Made by a program: the position numbers and the translations under genes. A stretch of 64,000 nucleotides of DNA from positions 186,001 to 250,000 of the forward strand of contig JACKHB010000006.1 of NCBI GenBank assembly GCA_020639195.1, given 5' to 3'. The notes under the pieces are model-generated. The model did not search any database and was not told where the DNA came from. It saw only the letters and a program-made list of their open reading frames with translations. Below, piece by piece: positions 33,604-41,590 of the stretch. The DNA is from Phycisphaeraceae bacterium (lineage in GTDB: Bacteria; Planctomycetota; Phycisphaerae; Phycisphaerales; UBA1924). The first letter of the stretch is position 1. Each line of letters starts with the position of its first letter.

Positions 33604-34148
33604 GCACGGCCACCGTCCACCCGGTCTCGCGCTCCCCCGTTCGGGGGTGCCCCGCGGACCCAGTCTTCGATGACCTTGACCTCGACCGAGTCCGGGCGAT
33701 CGCGCATCGCCAGGCGTGCCGGCTCACCGGGCGCAAGCGCCTCGACGAGGACGGGCGCGACCTGCGCGCCGAGCTTGTGCTCGCGGCGCTGGAGCGTTGG
33801 CCTCGCTACCAGCCGGAGCGCGGCCGGCCGATGGCGTTCCTCGCGATCAGCATGGCCAATCACGGACGGTCGGTCCTCCGCCGCCAGGGCGCCGCCAAGC
33901 GCGGCGGGAACACCGTCACCGTCAGCGTGAGCGAGGTCGCGCCGAATGAGCTGTGCGCGCCCGGCCGCAGCCGCCAGGAACTCGCCGACCTCGCCCACGA
34001 CGTCCGCCTCGCCGTCGAGGACCTGCCGCCCGACCTTGCCTCCGTCTGCCGCGAGTCCCTCGGTGGCCAGCGCACCTCGCTCGGCGACGCCGCGCCGGCG
34101 CTGCGCGAGCGGTTCACGGCCCTCAACCTCCAGGAGTATCTGCCGTGA
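33600..34148 (+). CDS. Sigma-factor-like DNA-binding protein of the element
   Basis: A protein of 182 residues. Residues 28-100 have the order seen in sigma region 2: DEDGRDLRAELVLAALERWPRYQPERGRPMAFLAISMANHGRSVLRRQG. A second helical part (125-175) sits where region 4 would be, but its HTH is weak. It is coupled by 4-nt overlaps to the excisionase-like gene before and the deoxyribosyltransferase-like gene after. It could be an element-specific sigma factor or a decoy derived from one. Confidence 0.5.
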   Translation: MSTATVHPVSRSPVRGCPADPVFDDLDLDRVRAIAHRQACRLTGRKRLDEDGRDLRAELVLAALERWPRYQPERGRPMAFLAISMANHGRSVLRRQGAAKRGGNTVTVSVSEVAPNELCAPGRSRQELADLAHDVRLAVEDLPPDLASVCRESLGGQRTSLGDAAPALRERFTALNLQEYLP

Positions 34149-34716
34149 CAAACGCCCCGCGTCCCTCATCGCGCCCCGCGTCTCGCGGCACCGAGCCCCC
34201 AGCTTCCGCCGCACCCCGCCGCCCCTGGCAGCCCAAGCCGCGCGTCTACCTCGCTGGCAAGATCGCCGGCGGCGGCGACTGGCGCGAGCCGCTGGTCCCC
34301 GGGTACCGAGCCCTTCGGCTGCCTGATCGACTATGGGCGCTTCGTCTTCGTCGGACCCCACTTCGTCCCTTCCGCGGCTGCCCCACGGCGGGTGGGCAGC
34401 TTTATCGGCGTCGAGCAGCCGCTTCGACGGCGTCTGCCCTGGCGCCCAGCCGCGCTGGCTGGTGCCGCCGCTTGCCTGGAGTGGATCAGCGCTGCACCTC
34501 TTCTTCTGCTGGATCGACGACGACAGCTGCCACGCCACGCTCACCGAGCTCGGCTGGCAGCGCACCTGCTCGGCCTGCCCGTCTACATCGCCTCGCGCAC
34601 GGCGGCCTCGGAGATGGACCTCTGGTTCATCCGCCACTGCCCGCGGACCATGGCCCGCGAGCACGCCTGGCCTCCGAGGGGCTGGCCCACGCCCTGGCGT
34701 GGAGGTGGCGATGCTC
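34145..34716 (+). pseudogene. Nucleoside 2-deoxyribosyltransferase-like gene, frameshifted
   Basis: The GTG at 34145 overlaps the previous stop. The family can be followed only by changing frame. KPRVYLAGKIAGGGDWREPL is in the first frame to about 34300. CLIDYGRFVFVGPHFVP and GSFIGVEQPL are in the next (34320-34420), LFFCWIDDDSCHATLTELGW in the third (34485-34560), and LGLPVYIASRTAASEMDLWFIRHCPR back in the second to about 34660. Together they rebuild the fold of nucleoside 2-deoxyribosyltransferase-like proteins. There are at least four apparent single-base indels. Either the gene is decayed or the base calls are poor. Confidence 0.65.
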
Positions 34717-36985
34717 AGCCAGAGCCAGGCCGCCGCCGATACACCGACGCCGGGCTGTGGTCCTGCCTGCGGAAAGTGCCGGGCGACACCAGCGCGTCGC
34801 CCTGCGCACCTGGAAGCCCTACCAGTCACGCCCGCCGACGCGCAGGAGCTCGCCGCGTGGTTCTGGCGGGCGGGCGCGCGACCTGTGCGTGGTGTGCGCG
34901 CAGTCCGGCAACCTGGAGACTATCGACTTCGACCTCGACGGCGAGGCCTTCGAGCCTTAGGCGGGGCGGTCGAGGCCGCGGCGCCCGGGCTGGTCGGGCG
35001 GCTGGTCATTGAGTCCACGCCCTCGGGCGGCCGGCATGTGGCCTACCGCTGCGAGGCACCCGTCGGCGGCAGCGCCAAGCTCGCGAGCAAGCGCATCAAG
35101 GCCAACGGCCCGGTGGAGCTGGTGGTCGGCGCGAAGGCGTACCGCCCGCGCCGTGATGCCGAGGGCCGCTGGCACGTCATGGTGACCACCATCGAGACGC
35201 GGGGCGAGGGGGGCGTGTTCCTGTGCGCACCCTCGGAGGGCTACGAGCTGGTGCAGGGCGACCTCTGCACGCCGCCGGTCCCTCACGGCCGACGAGCGCG
35301 ATGTGCTCAGTGCGCCCGCGCCTCGACGAACCCCCGGCGGAAGGTGGTCGACGGGACCGCGGCGCCCGGCAGGCTTGCGGCGAAACGATGCTGCGCTCCG
35401 GCGACGACTTCAACACGCGGGCGACGTGCGCGGGTCCTGCGAGCGCACGGCTGGCGGCTGGTCCACCCCGGGGACAACGAGCACTGGTGCAGGCCGGGCA
35501 AGGAGCACGGCACGAGCGCCACGCTCAGGGGCGGCGTGTTCTACGTGTTCTCGAACAACGCACCGCCCTTCGAGGCCCAGAAGGGCTACGCGCACTTCGC
35601 GGTGTACGCGCTGCTCGAGCACGGCGGCGACTTCGCGGCCGCGGCGTCGGCGCTGCGGGCGCGCGGGTACGGCGCGCAGGAGCCCGCCGGGGACGTGGAC
35701 CTGTCGGCCTTCTCCGCCGCGCGACAGGACCATACGCCGGCCCCCGGCCCGCCCGACCCCGGCCCCGTGCCACCGTCGCTCCTGCGCGTGCCGGGGTTCG
35801 TGGGCGAGGTGATGGACCACTGCCTGGCGACCGCCCCCTATCCGAACCCGACGCTCGCCTTCTGCGGGGCGCTGGCGCTGCAGGCCTTTCTTGCCGGGCG
35901 CAAGGTCCGCGACCCGGGCGACAACCGCACCAACCTATACCTGCTCGGCCTGGCGCACCGGCGGCGGCAAGGATCATCGTGCCGGCTCAACACCCGCATC
36001 CTCCACGAGGCGGGCTCTGGCCGACTGCCTCGGCGAGCGCTTCCGCCAGCGGCGAGGGGATCCAGGACGCGCTCTTCCAGACGCCCGCCATGCTCTTCCA
36101 GACTGACGAGATCGACGGCTGCTCCGGTCGATCAACCGGCCAAGGACGCCCGCCACGAGGCCATCATGAGCACGCTACTGACCATGTACTCCTCCGCGAG
36201 CGGCGTGTTCCTTTGCGCCGCAAGGCGGGCAAGGAGTCGCCGGGCGTCACCGGACCAGCCCTGCTCTGGTCGTCTTCGGCACCGCCATCCCCAACCACTA
36301 CTACCGAGGCGTTGTCCGATGCATCTCACCAACGGCTTCTTCGCCCGCATGATCATCCTCGAGTCTGGTCTCGCGTGGCGAGGGACAGGAGCCGAGCATC
36401 CGCGTGCTGCCTGCGGGTGCTGGAGACTGCCAAGTGGTGGGCCGCGCGCTGCCGGGCGCTGGCAACCTGCTGAGCACCCCACCCCCGCGTCGTCGTCACA
36501 TGGAGGCGGCCAAAGTGTTGCTGGTGGGCGTGCGCCGGGAGGCAGAGGCCGAGTACACCCGCGCTGAGGGGGCGCAGGACGCGGTCGGAACGACCGTCTG
36601 GGGGCGCGTGAGCGAGCAGGTGCGCAAACTGGCCCTGCTGCACGCGGTCAGCGCCCGGCCGGCCGAGCCGGAGATCGGCGCCGACGCCGTACGCTGGGCG
36701 TCGGCGCTGGTGATGCACCAGACGAGGCGGATGCTGTTCATGGCGGCCGGCCACGTGGCCGAGAGCCCCTTCCACGCCGACTGCCTGCGGCTGATCAAGA
36801 AGCTGCGGGAGGCGCCGGGGCGCCGCCTCCCGCACAGCGTGCTGCTCAAGCGGATGAAGCTCCGGGCCAAGGACTTCGGCGACCTCGTCGAGACGCTGGC
36901 GCAGCGCGGCGACATCGAGGTCCGGACGACGCCGCGCGCGGGCAGCCCGGTCGTCGAGTACGAGCTGGTCGGGGGTGACGAGTGA
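34711..36985 (+). pseudogene. PrimPol / DUF3987 replication protein, broken by many frameshifts
   Basis: Pieces in all three frames rebuild one or two replication proteins. The N-terminal primase-polymerase shows WKPYQSRPPT, DLCVVCAQSGNLETIDFDLDG, GLVGRLVIESTPSGGRHVAY, and ETRGEGGVFLCAPSEGYELVQGDL (34965-35280). The middle domain is WRLVHPGDNEHWCRPGKEHGTSATL through VYALLEHGGDF (35440-35640). The DUF3987 helicase-like part has NPTLAFCGALALQAFLAGRKV, GEGIQDALFQTPAMLFQTDEIDG, EAIMSTLLTMYSSASG, LVVFGTAIPNHYY and LTNGFFARMIILES. The last 490 bases are open in one frame to the stop at 36985. I count more than a dozen frame changes, nearly all consistent with single-base gains or losses. Confidence 0.7.
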
Positions 36986-37356
36986 ACAGTGGGGCGCGTC
37001 CAGGGGGTGAAACCTGCGGTGAAACGAGGGTGAAACCTGGGGAAACCAGCCCGCCGGAGCCAGGTCAGGTTTCTCTCGATTCACCCTGGTTTCACCCCCC
37101 GAGGGTGAAACGTGATACGGGGCGCAAGTACAGGAATATCAACAACTTCTCTCTCCATTCCCCTCTCCATTCACCCTTTCACCCCCACCCCCTCGCGCGC
37201 CGCGGATTCCGCGCATTTGTGCGCGCGAGGGGGGTGAAGGGTGAAAGGTGAAACCTGGGCCGAGCGGGTCCTCCGCCCAGCAATCTTCGTGCCATGCGAC
37301 GCGGGAACAGCCGCGAAAGTAGACAGACACCAGATAACGCGACAAGGAGTGTCCGA
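36986..37356. repeat. Iteron-like GGTGAAAC repeats with a long inverted repeat
   Basis: A gene-poor stretch of 370 bases after the replication gene. The octamer GGTGAAAC occurs at 37006, 37018, 37029, 37104 and 37247 on the plus strand and once inverted at 37089. The first copy lies in an inverted repeat: bases 37003-37014 pair with 37088-37099 over 12 bases (GGGGGTGAAACC / GGTTTCACCCCC). A pyrimidine-rich, less GC-rich patch (37125-37185) sits between the clusters. This layout resembles an iteron-type origin or a binding array for an element-encoded protein. A small open frame (36982-37251) runs through the repeats but reads like translated repeats and is not called. Confidence 0.55.
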
Positions 37357-38133
37357 ATGCGACCAACCATCGATGACGTGCTGCTCTGCCGCCTCACCGG
37401 GGAGCTCTGGGCGGTCTTCGTCCCGTGGCGCAGGCCGTGGACCGGCGGCGGGCCTGCGGCGGTGTACTTCGCCCAACGGGACTTTCGCGCGGGGGCCGGC
37501 CTGCGCTGGCGGCACAGCGGGCGCGACCGTGACGAGCGCGACGACTACATCGCGGCTCTCGGTCGGCTGGAGCGCGCCGGGCTCCTGCGCCGGCGGGTCG
37601 AGCGGACCAAGGTCGTCGCCGTTCAGTTGGAGGAAGAGGGGATCGAGCGCGCGTGCGCCCTGGCCCGCGCGCCGGGCTGGCGCGCCGGGCGGGAGGTCTG
37701 CGAGCTGCTCGCCCGGCACGAGGGCGTCGAGGAGCGGGGTCTGCGATGGGTGCCGGAGTGGCTCATGGCCGGCACGCCGCCCCATTGGAAGGGCTGCGTC
37801 GGCGAGGCCGGCCGCGAGAACCATCAACGGCTGGCGACGCTCGAGGCTCGGGCGATCCCCGCCCTGGTCCGCGGGTGGCTGGAGAGCGCGGCCGACCTGC
37901 ACGGCCGGGTGTGGTACACGCTCACGGACGCGGGCCGGGCAGCGCTGGAAGGCCCGGAGCCGGACGAGGTGAGCGGCATCGAGAGGGACGAGGAGTGCGA
38001 CCTGGCCTGGCGCGAGGCCGCCCACGCGATGTACACCCGCATGGCCACCGCCCCGCGGTCCGAGCGCGAGATCGGCCTGCTGCCCATGTCCGCCAGCATC
38101 TGTCTCGCAGCCGCGTCGAAGTGCCACCGGTGA
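37357..38133 (+). CDS. Hypothetical winged-helix-like protein of the element
   Basis: A protein of 258 residues from the ATG at 37357, which has an AAGGAG box 7 nt upstream. Residues 60-95 look like a winged helix (DDYIAALGRLERAGLLRRRVERTKVVAVQLEEEGIERA), and a second such segment near 175-200 ends VWYTLTDAGRAALEG. It is the first intact gene after the repeat field. A DNA-binding role is likely; the family is not recognised. Confidence 0.6.
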   Translation: MRPTIDDVLLCRLTGELWAVFVPWRRPWTGGGPAAVYFAQRDFRAGAGLRWRHSGRDRDERDDYIAALGRLERAGLLRRRVERTKVVAVQLEEEGIERACALARAPGWRAGREVCELLARHEGVEERGLRWVPEWLMAGTPPHWKGCVGEAGRENHQRLATLEARAIPALVRGWLESAADLHGRVWYTLTDAGRAALEGPEPDEVSGIERDEECDLAWREAAHAMYTRMATAPRSEREIGLLPMSASICLAAASKCHR

Positions 38134-38372
38134 GCGCCGGGGCCCGGCCCGCGACGGTGGCCACGTGGCCAACGGGCCGCCCGGTTGGCCCCGGTCCTAC
38201 GCCTTCGGCGAGAGGACGCGACGTGGGCCGCCCTGGGCCGCGACGTGGCGAGGCGGGCGGACCCGGCGTGGGCGGGGGGCGTGCGGATGCATCGGCTCGG
38301 GGCGTCGCGGCGCCGACGCGGCCAGCGCGGGGCGTCCAATCGGCTACCTTGCTCCTCGGGAGATGACCCACC

Positions 38373-39083
38373 GTGGTGGACAGGTGCAGCTTCTTCGTGA
38401 AGGGTTCCCCGGCGACGTTCTCCACGCGCCGCGAGGCGGCTTGGCGGCGGGATCTCCTGGCCGCGCCGCCCCCATGCCTCGCCGGCCTGGAGCAGGGCGT
38501 GTCGCTCGACTTCGCGCTCGCGTCCGACGCGGTCAACGGCCGGCTGTTCGATCTGGACAACCTCTGCGAGGTGGTCTTCTCGGCGCTCGTGGGCGGACAC
38601 GGGTGGTTCGGGAGCGGGCGGCCCGGCATCCGATGGTGGTCCGCGACGCGGCGACTCGCTCGGCCGACGGGGTGCGCGGTGACGATCCACGCTGAGCGCG
38701 CCGACCGACGGCCGTCGGCTCCGCCGCTCGCGTCGGGCGTCTACCCGGGTCCGCTCCCGAGGAACGCTCGCGATCCGGAGTTGGCGGCGTGGGCGGCGTC
38801 AATCCCCGTCTGCCGGGGCGATGGCGGCCGATGGTCGCTACGCATCGAGTTCGGGGGAGCGATCAACATCGGCGACATCGCGACCGGCCGCGTCAAGGCA
38901 GTGATCGACTGTCTGTACCCTTGGCTGGGCGGGAACCGCGGATCGCCGGAGGATCACAGGATCTTCGCGCTGTTCGTGGAGCAAGAGGCGGTGGGCGTGC
39001 CACACGGCTCGGTGGCAATCTCGCTGTGGGCTCTCGCCGAAGAAACACCCGCGACGGGCATCACGGGTGAGGGAGACGCATGA
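38373..39083 (+). CDS. Hypothetical protein, possibly RusA-like
   Basis: A protein of 236 residues from a GTG at 38373. The stretches LFDLDNLCEVVFSALV near residue 60 and GRVKAVIDCLYPWLGGNRGSPEDHRI near 168 recall RusA-type Holliday junction resolvases, in which paired Asp residues near DxDN and a later D bind metal. The length is longer than typical RusA (120), and the match is weak. Replication elements often carry RusA, which would fit. It is separated from the gene before by 239 bases without a credible ORF. Confidence 0.45.
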   Translation: MVDRCSFFVKGSPATFSTRREAAWRRDLLAAPPPCLAGLEQGVSLDFALASDAVNGRLFDLDNLCEVVFSALVGGHGWFGSGRPGIRWWSATRRLARPTGCAVTIHAERADRRPSAPPLASGVYPGPLPRNARDPELAAWAASIPVCRGDGGRWSLRIEFGGAINIGDIATGRVKAVIDCLYPWLGGNRGSPEDHRIFALFVEQEAVGVPHGSVAISLWALAEETPATGITGEGDA

Positions 39084-39091
39084 AGCGCCGC

Positions 39092-39454
39092 CTACTCGTA
39101 TCCGAAGGCGGGGTCGGCCGGCCCCTTCTCGCGGAGGGCGTGACACTCGATGAGGGCGTCCTCGTAGACGAAGTCGCTCGCCGCGCGGTGGCGGCGTCCG
39201 TGCGCGGGGACGATGCAGCCGCGCTCCTTGAGGAAGGCCAGGGCGGTGAAGACCTGGCTGAACGGGGCGTCGATCTGCTCGCGCAGCATCTCGCCGGTGA
39301 AGGTGGCCGCGCCGAGCTGCTCGATGGCGTAGGCCACATCCTTGTAGACCTGCTCGGTGCAGGTGTGCTCGTAGGGCTCCCCGCGCCGGGGAACAACGCG
39401 CCGGAAGAGGACGCCGTCCTCGAAGGCGAAGGTCGCGTCGCGCTCAGCGGTCAT
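39092..39454 (-). CDS. Hypothetical winged-helix protein
   Basis: A protein of 120 residues. The centre (about 38-85) reads as a winged helix: DVAYAIEQLGAATFTGEMLREQIDAPFSQVFTALAFLKERGCIVPAHGRRHRA. The flanks are charged. Its start overlaps the end of the zinc-ribbon gene by 11 nt. Probably a small regulator or DNA-binding accessory protein of the element; no family recognised. Confidence 0.6.
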   Translation of the reverse strand: MTAERDATFAFEDGVLFRRVVPRRGEPYEHTCTEQVYKDVAYAIEQLGAATFTGEMLREQIDAPFSQVFTALAFLKERGCIVPAHGRRHRAASDFVYEDALIECHALREKGPADPAFGYE

Positions 39455-39605
39455 CGCGTGGACCTCCCGGCTCGTAGACCGTCTTGCAGCGCTGGCACTC
39501 GACGCGCTCGTCGTCGAGCCAGACGAGCAGGTCCGCGTTGCGCTCGCCGCAGTTGGGGCACGCGTCCTCCGGCGCGACGAAGTTGTCGTTGGAGTTCGCG
39601 TCCAT
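39444..39605 (-). CDS. Small zinc-ribbon protein
   Basis: A protein of 53 residues from the ATG at 39605. It has one zinc ribbon: C16-P-N-C19 and C37-Q-R-C40, with LLVWLDDERVE between. It sits in a tight minus-strand trio with the HARE-HTH gene upstream (2-nt gap) and the winged-helix gene downstream (overlap). Likely a nucleic-acid-binding accessory protein. Confidence 0.65.
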   Translation of the reverse strand: MDANSNDNFVAPEDACPNCGERNADLLVWLDDERVECQRCKTVYEPGGPRDDR

Positions 39606-39607
39606 TC

Positions 39608-40057
39608 TCAGGCCCCCTTCGCAGTGGTGAAGAGGCCGCGGTCGTGCCTGGCAAAGCGGGCGTCCTTCCCCTTCTTGGCGATCTCGCGGATGATGGCGGC
39701 GTAGAGCGTGGCCTCGGGCGTCTTGCCGCTCGTCTTCCACCCCGCGGCAATGGCGCGCTCGGCGATGGTCTTGGCGTTCAGCGGCTCGTCCGCGTCGGCG
39801 AGGATCTTGGCCGCCAAGTCGAGCCCGCTGACGCGCTTCGGCTTGCGCTCCTTCGGGGCCTTGGCGGTCGTGGTCGCCTTGGCGGTCGCGGGCTTCGCGG
39901 GGTCAGTGCCCGGCGACTTGGCCTTGGCGGCCTGGGCCGCCTTGGTCCGCTGCGCGCCCTCGGCGCGAGCGGCGCTCTTGGACATGCGCGGCTTCTTCGG
40001 GGCGGGCTTGCGAGTGGTCTTCTTCGTCGTCTTCTTCGCGGTCTTCTTCGTTGCCAT
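39608..40057 (-). CDS. HARE-HTH domain protein with Lys/Ala-rich tail
   Basis: A protein of 149 residues. Residues 1-72 are Lys-, Ala- and Thr-rich, like histone H1-type tails that coat DNA. Residues 76-147 form a HARE-HTH (HB1/ASXL) domain: GLDLAAKILADADEPLNAKTIAERAIAAGWKTSGKTPEATLYAAIIREIAKKGKDARFARHDRGLFTT. This domain is found in planctomycete chromatin-like proteins and in some restriction endonucleases and RNA polymerase delta subunits. An AAGGAG box precedes the start. It could compact or mark the element DNA. Confidence 0.8.
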   Translation of the reverse strand: MATKKTAKKTTKKTTRKPAPKKPRMSKSAARAEGAQRTKAAQAAKAKSPGTDPAKPATAKATTTAKAPKERKPKRVSGLDLAAKILADADEPLNAKTIAERAIAAGWKTSGKTPEATLYAAIIREIAKKGKDARFARHDRGLFTTAKGA

Positions 40058-40117
40058 GCTGATTCTCCTTCTGCATGGTGGGAACAGGAACGCGCCCGCA
40101 CGCTGCGGGCGCTGGTG

Positions 40118-40371
40118 TCAGCAGCCGGCGACGCGCTCGATCTCGCTCAGCACGTCATGGATCATCGAGTTGGTGGCGTTCGGCTCGCCGCGCGCGTCGT
40201 CCCGCAGATGACCTTCGCGGCGTTGTACGCGACGGCGTACCGCTCTTCGCGGCTGTCGTCGCGGGCGACCTCGATCTCGACGTTGTTGGCGATCACGACC
40301 GCGCCGCTCTCAGTGCGGCGGACCTCGACATCCCCCTCGACGCCTTCGATGACGATCTGCTTGATGAACAT
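40118..40371 (-). CDS. Hypothetical small protein with an apparent C-terminal frameshift
   Basis: It starts at the ATG at 40371 behind an AAGGAGG box. The first 57 residues (MFIKQIVIEGVEGDVEVRR through YAVAYNAAKVICG) are in one frame and would stop at 40162. One base further on, the next frame encodes GEPNATNSMIHDVLSEIERVAGC and stops at 40118, a far more natural C-terminus. A single missing base near 40204 explains this. The function is unknown; the first part looks like a small beta sheet. Confidence 0.5.
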
Positions 40372-40510
40372 GGGCGTGCCTCCTTCTGGTCCTCTATGCC
40401 AGCGGCTCTCCGCCGGCGTGGGGCACATGAGGGCCGGCATGTCCCCGGATTGCAAGGCCATTCCGGAGGAATCTGCGCATGTGGGCGACCGCCTACATGG
40501 AGGCGGCGAC

Positions 40511-40740
40511 ATGTCCGAACAGGCGCCTAGCCGGCAGGCCGAAACCAGGACAAGTCCCCGGCTGAACCCGGCGGCGATGCCCGTGGCCGACGCGGCGCGC
40601 ATGCTCTTGCGCGCGGGTGGGCAGCGCGTCACGGAGGACATGTTGCGCGCCGACGAACCCGGACAGCACGGTCAACCTCGAGCAGTACGCCGCGTGGCTC
40701 ATCGACGAGCCGCGAACGTCGGTTCGGCGCGATTGCCATT
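40511..40740 (+). pseudogene. Truncated element-encoded protein with internal deletion
   Basis: From the ATG at 40511, about 48 residues (LNPAAMPVADAARMLLRAGGQRVTEDMLRAD) resemble a conserved small protein of such elements. Its second half should read ...GAP.N.DGTVNLVQYAAWL. Here that half (TNPDSTVNLEQYAAWLIDEPRT) is present but in another frame, starting at about 40651. The break falls in the motif GCGCCGAC, which encodes both RAD and GAP(T), so a deletion between two copies of it is likely. The C-terminus appears cut off near the element's right end. Confidence 0.45.
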
Positions 40741-40983
40741 GCGGTGCCCCAAACGCCTGCATCTTCGCCGGCGCTATGTTTGGACTTGCGGCGCCCGGCA
40801 AGAAGATCGGCGGGGCCATGACACAGACAGTCGTCTGCCCCGACGACCTGTCCCACGGGCTCAGCGGGGGCTGGGAAGATCGTCGTATTTCGTCCCTCGA
40901 TGATGACGTTTGCATCGCCGGGCATCTGGGACGCCGCGTTCACCATGGCGGTCACGCGCACTCATTCGTCCCGGCTCCGGGGC

Positions 40984-41571
40984 TCATGCATCCGACGCAT
41001 GCGCGCGCTGCAACGCCTCGAGCGTGTTGACCTGGCGTATCGGAAGCAATCCCACCGACTCGATCGGCGCCACCGTGATGCGCGCGAACAGGCTCTGAAA
41101 TGAGCCGCTTTCCTTGAGCGCACGGCAATCGAGTAAGCGTGAGTGGTACAGGCCGGGAAAGGGCTGCCAGACCTTGCTCCGTGCAGTAATGGCATCCGCG
41201 TCGGGCACGCGTCGTTGCTGGTTGAAGAGTGCGGTGATCCAGGATCCGTCGATCCCGAGCATGTCGCAACTGCACAGGAGGATCCACCCTGCCTGTCGGT
41301 GCGTCAGCGCGGTCCGCAGGCCGCCAACGGGCCCCTGGTCCGGCTTGAGGTCACCGATCGTGTCAAGACCGAGGTCGGCGTACTGGTCGTCGCGCTTGCC
41401 GACGACCGTTATCTTGAAACCCAGTCCAACGAGTTGATCCGACAGCGCCAGAATGAGGGGGCGGCCGTGGAGTGTGGCGCGGGCTTTGTCGCTGCCGAAC
41501 CGCCGGCTGTTGCCCCCGGCGAGAATGTAGGCGGGGACTCCGGATCTGTCGTTTGTGTGTGTATGTGTCAT
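40984..41571 (-). CDS. mobA: Molybdenum cofactor guanylyltransferase
   Basis: A protein of 195 residues that attaches GMP to molybdopterin to give the MGD form used by DMSO-reductase-family enzymes. Signatures are AYILAGGNSRRFGSDKA (GTP-binding loop), DQGPVGGLRTAL, LLCSCDMLGI (the CDxP-like metal site) and QPFPGLYHSRL. It is the last gene of the long minus-strand locus that also makes a bis-MGD-type nitrate reductase, so its product fits its neighbours. The preceding gene ends 20 nt upstream. Confidence 0.92.
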   Translation of the reverse strand: MTHTHTNDRSGVPAYILAGGNSRRFGSDKARATLHGRPLILALSDQLVGLGFKITVVGKRDDQYADLGLDTIGDLKPDQGPVGGLRTALTHRQAGWILLCSCDMLGIDGSWITALFNQQRRVPDADAITARSKVWQPFPGLYHSRLLDCRALKESGSFQSLFARITVAPIESVGLLPIRQVNTLEALQRAHASDA

Positions 41572-41590
41572 AATTACGAGCCACGGTGTT

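Larger units (their letters stand above)
28079..40740. mobile_element. Integrative element with serine recombinase and PrimPol/DUF3987 replication module (ends approximate)
   Basis: A block of mostly hypothetical, high-GC genes between housekeeping genes on the left (purD, tRNA) and the molybdenum-cofactor operon on the right. It contains a large serine recombinase with its HTH and DUF2924 companions, excisionase-like and sigma-like proteins, and a PrimPol/DUF3987 replication gene. An iteron-like repeat field and several small zinc-ribbon or winged-helix proteins complete it. There are no phage head or tail genes and no conjugation genes, so it looks like an integrative element or phage satellite that relies on a helper. 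The left end lies between 27704 and 28079 and the right end between about 40700 and 40983. No att repeats were recognised. Confidence 0.75.

Noticed and set aside
36982..37251. Small 89-codon frame through the GGTGAAAC repeats
   Set aside because: The translation is mainly GET/VKP-type repeats caused by the DNA repeats, with no own ribosome-binding site; non-coding repeat function is more likely.
37006..37254. Possible CRISPR array
   Set aside because: The repeated unit is only 8 bases with irregular spacing of 11-143 bases; no cas genes are present in the window.
37653..38366. 237-residue plus-strand frame overlapping the gene at 37357-38133
   Set aside because: It lacks a ribosome-binding site and is Arg/Pro/Gly-rich; the overlapped gene has an AAGGAG box and winged-helix pattern.
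40629..40961. Minus-strand frame of 110 residues downstream of mobA (starting MRVTAMVNAASQ)
   Set aside because: It runs from chromosome-like sequence into the element remnant, has no recognisable family and no clear ribosome-binding site; too weak to call.
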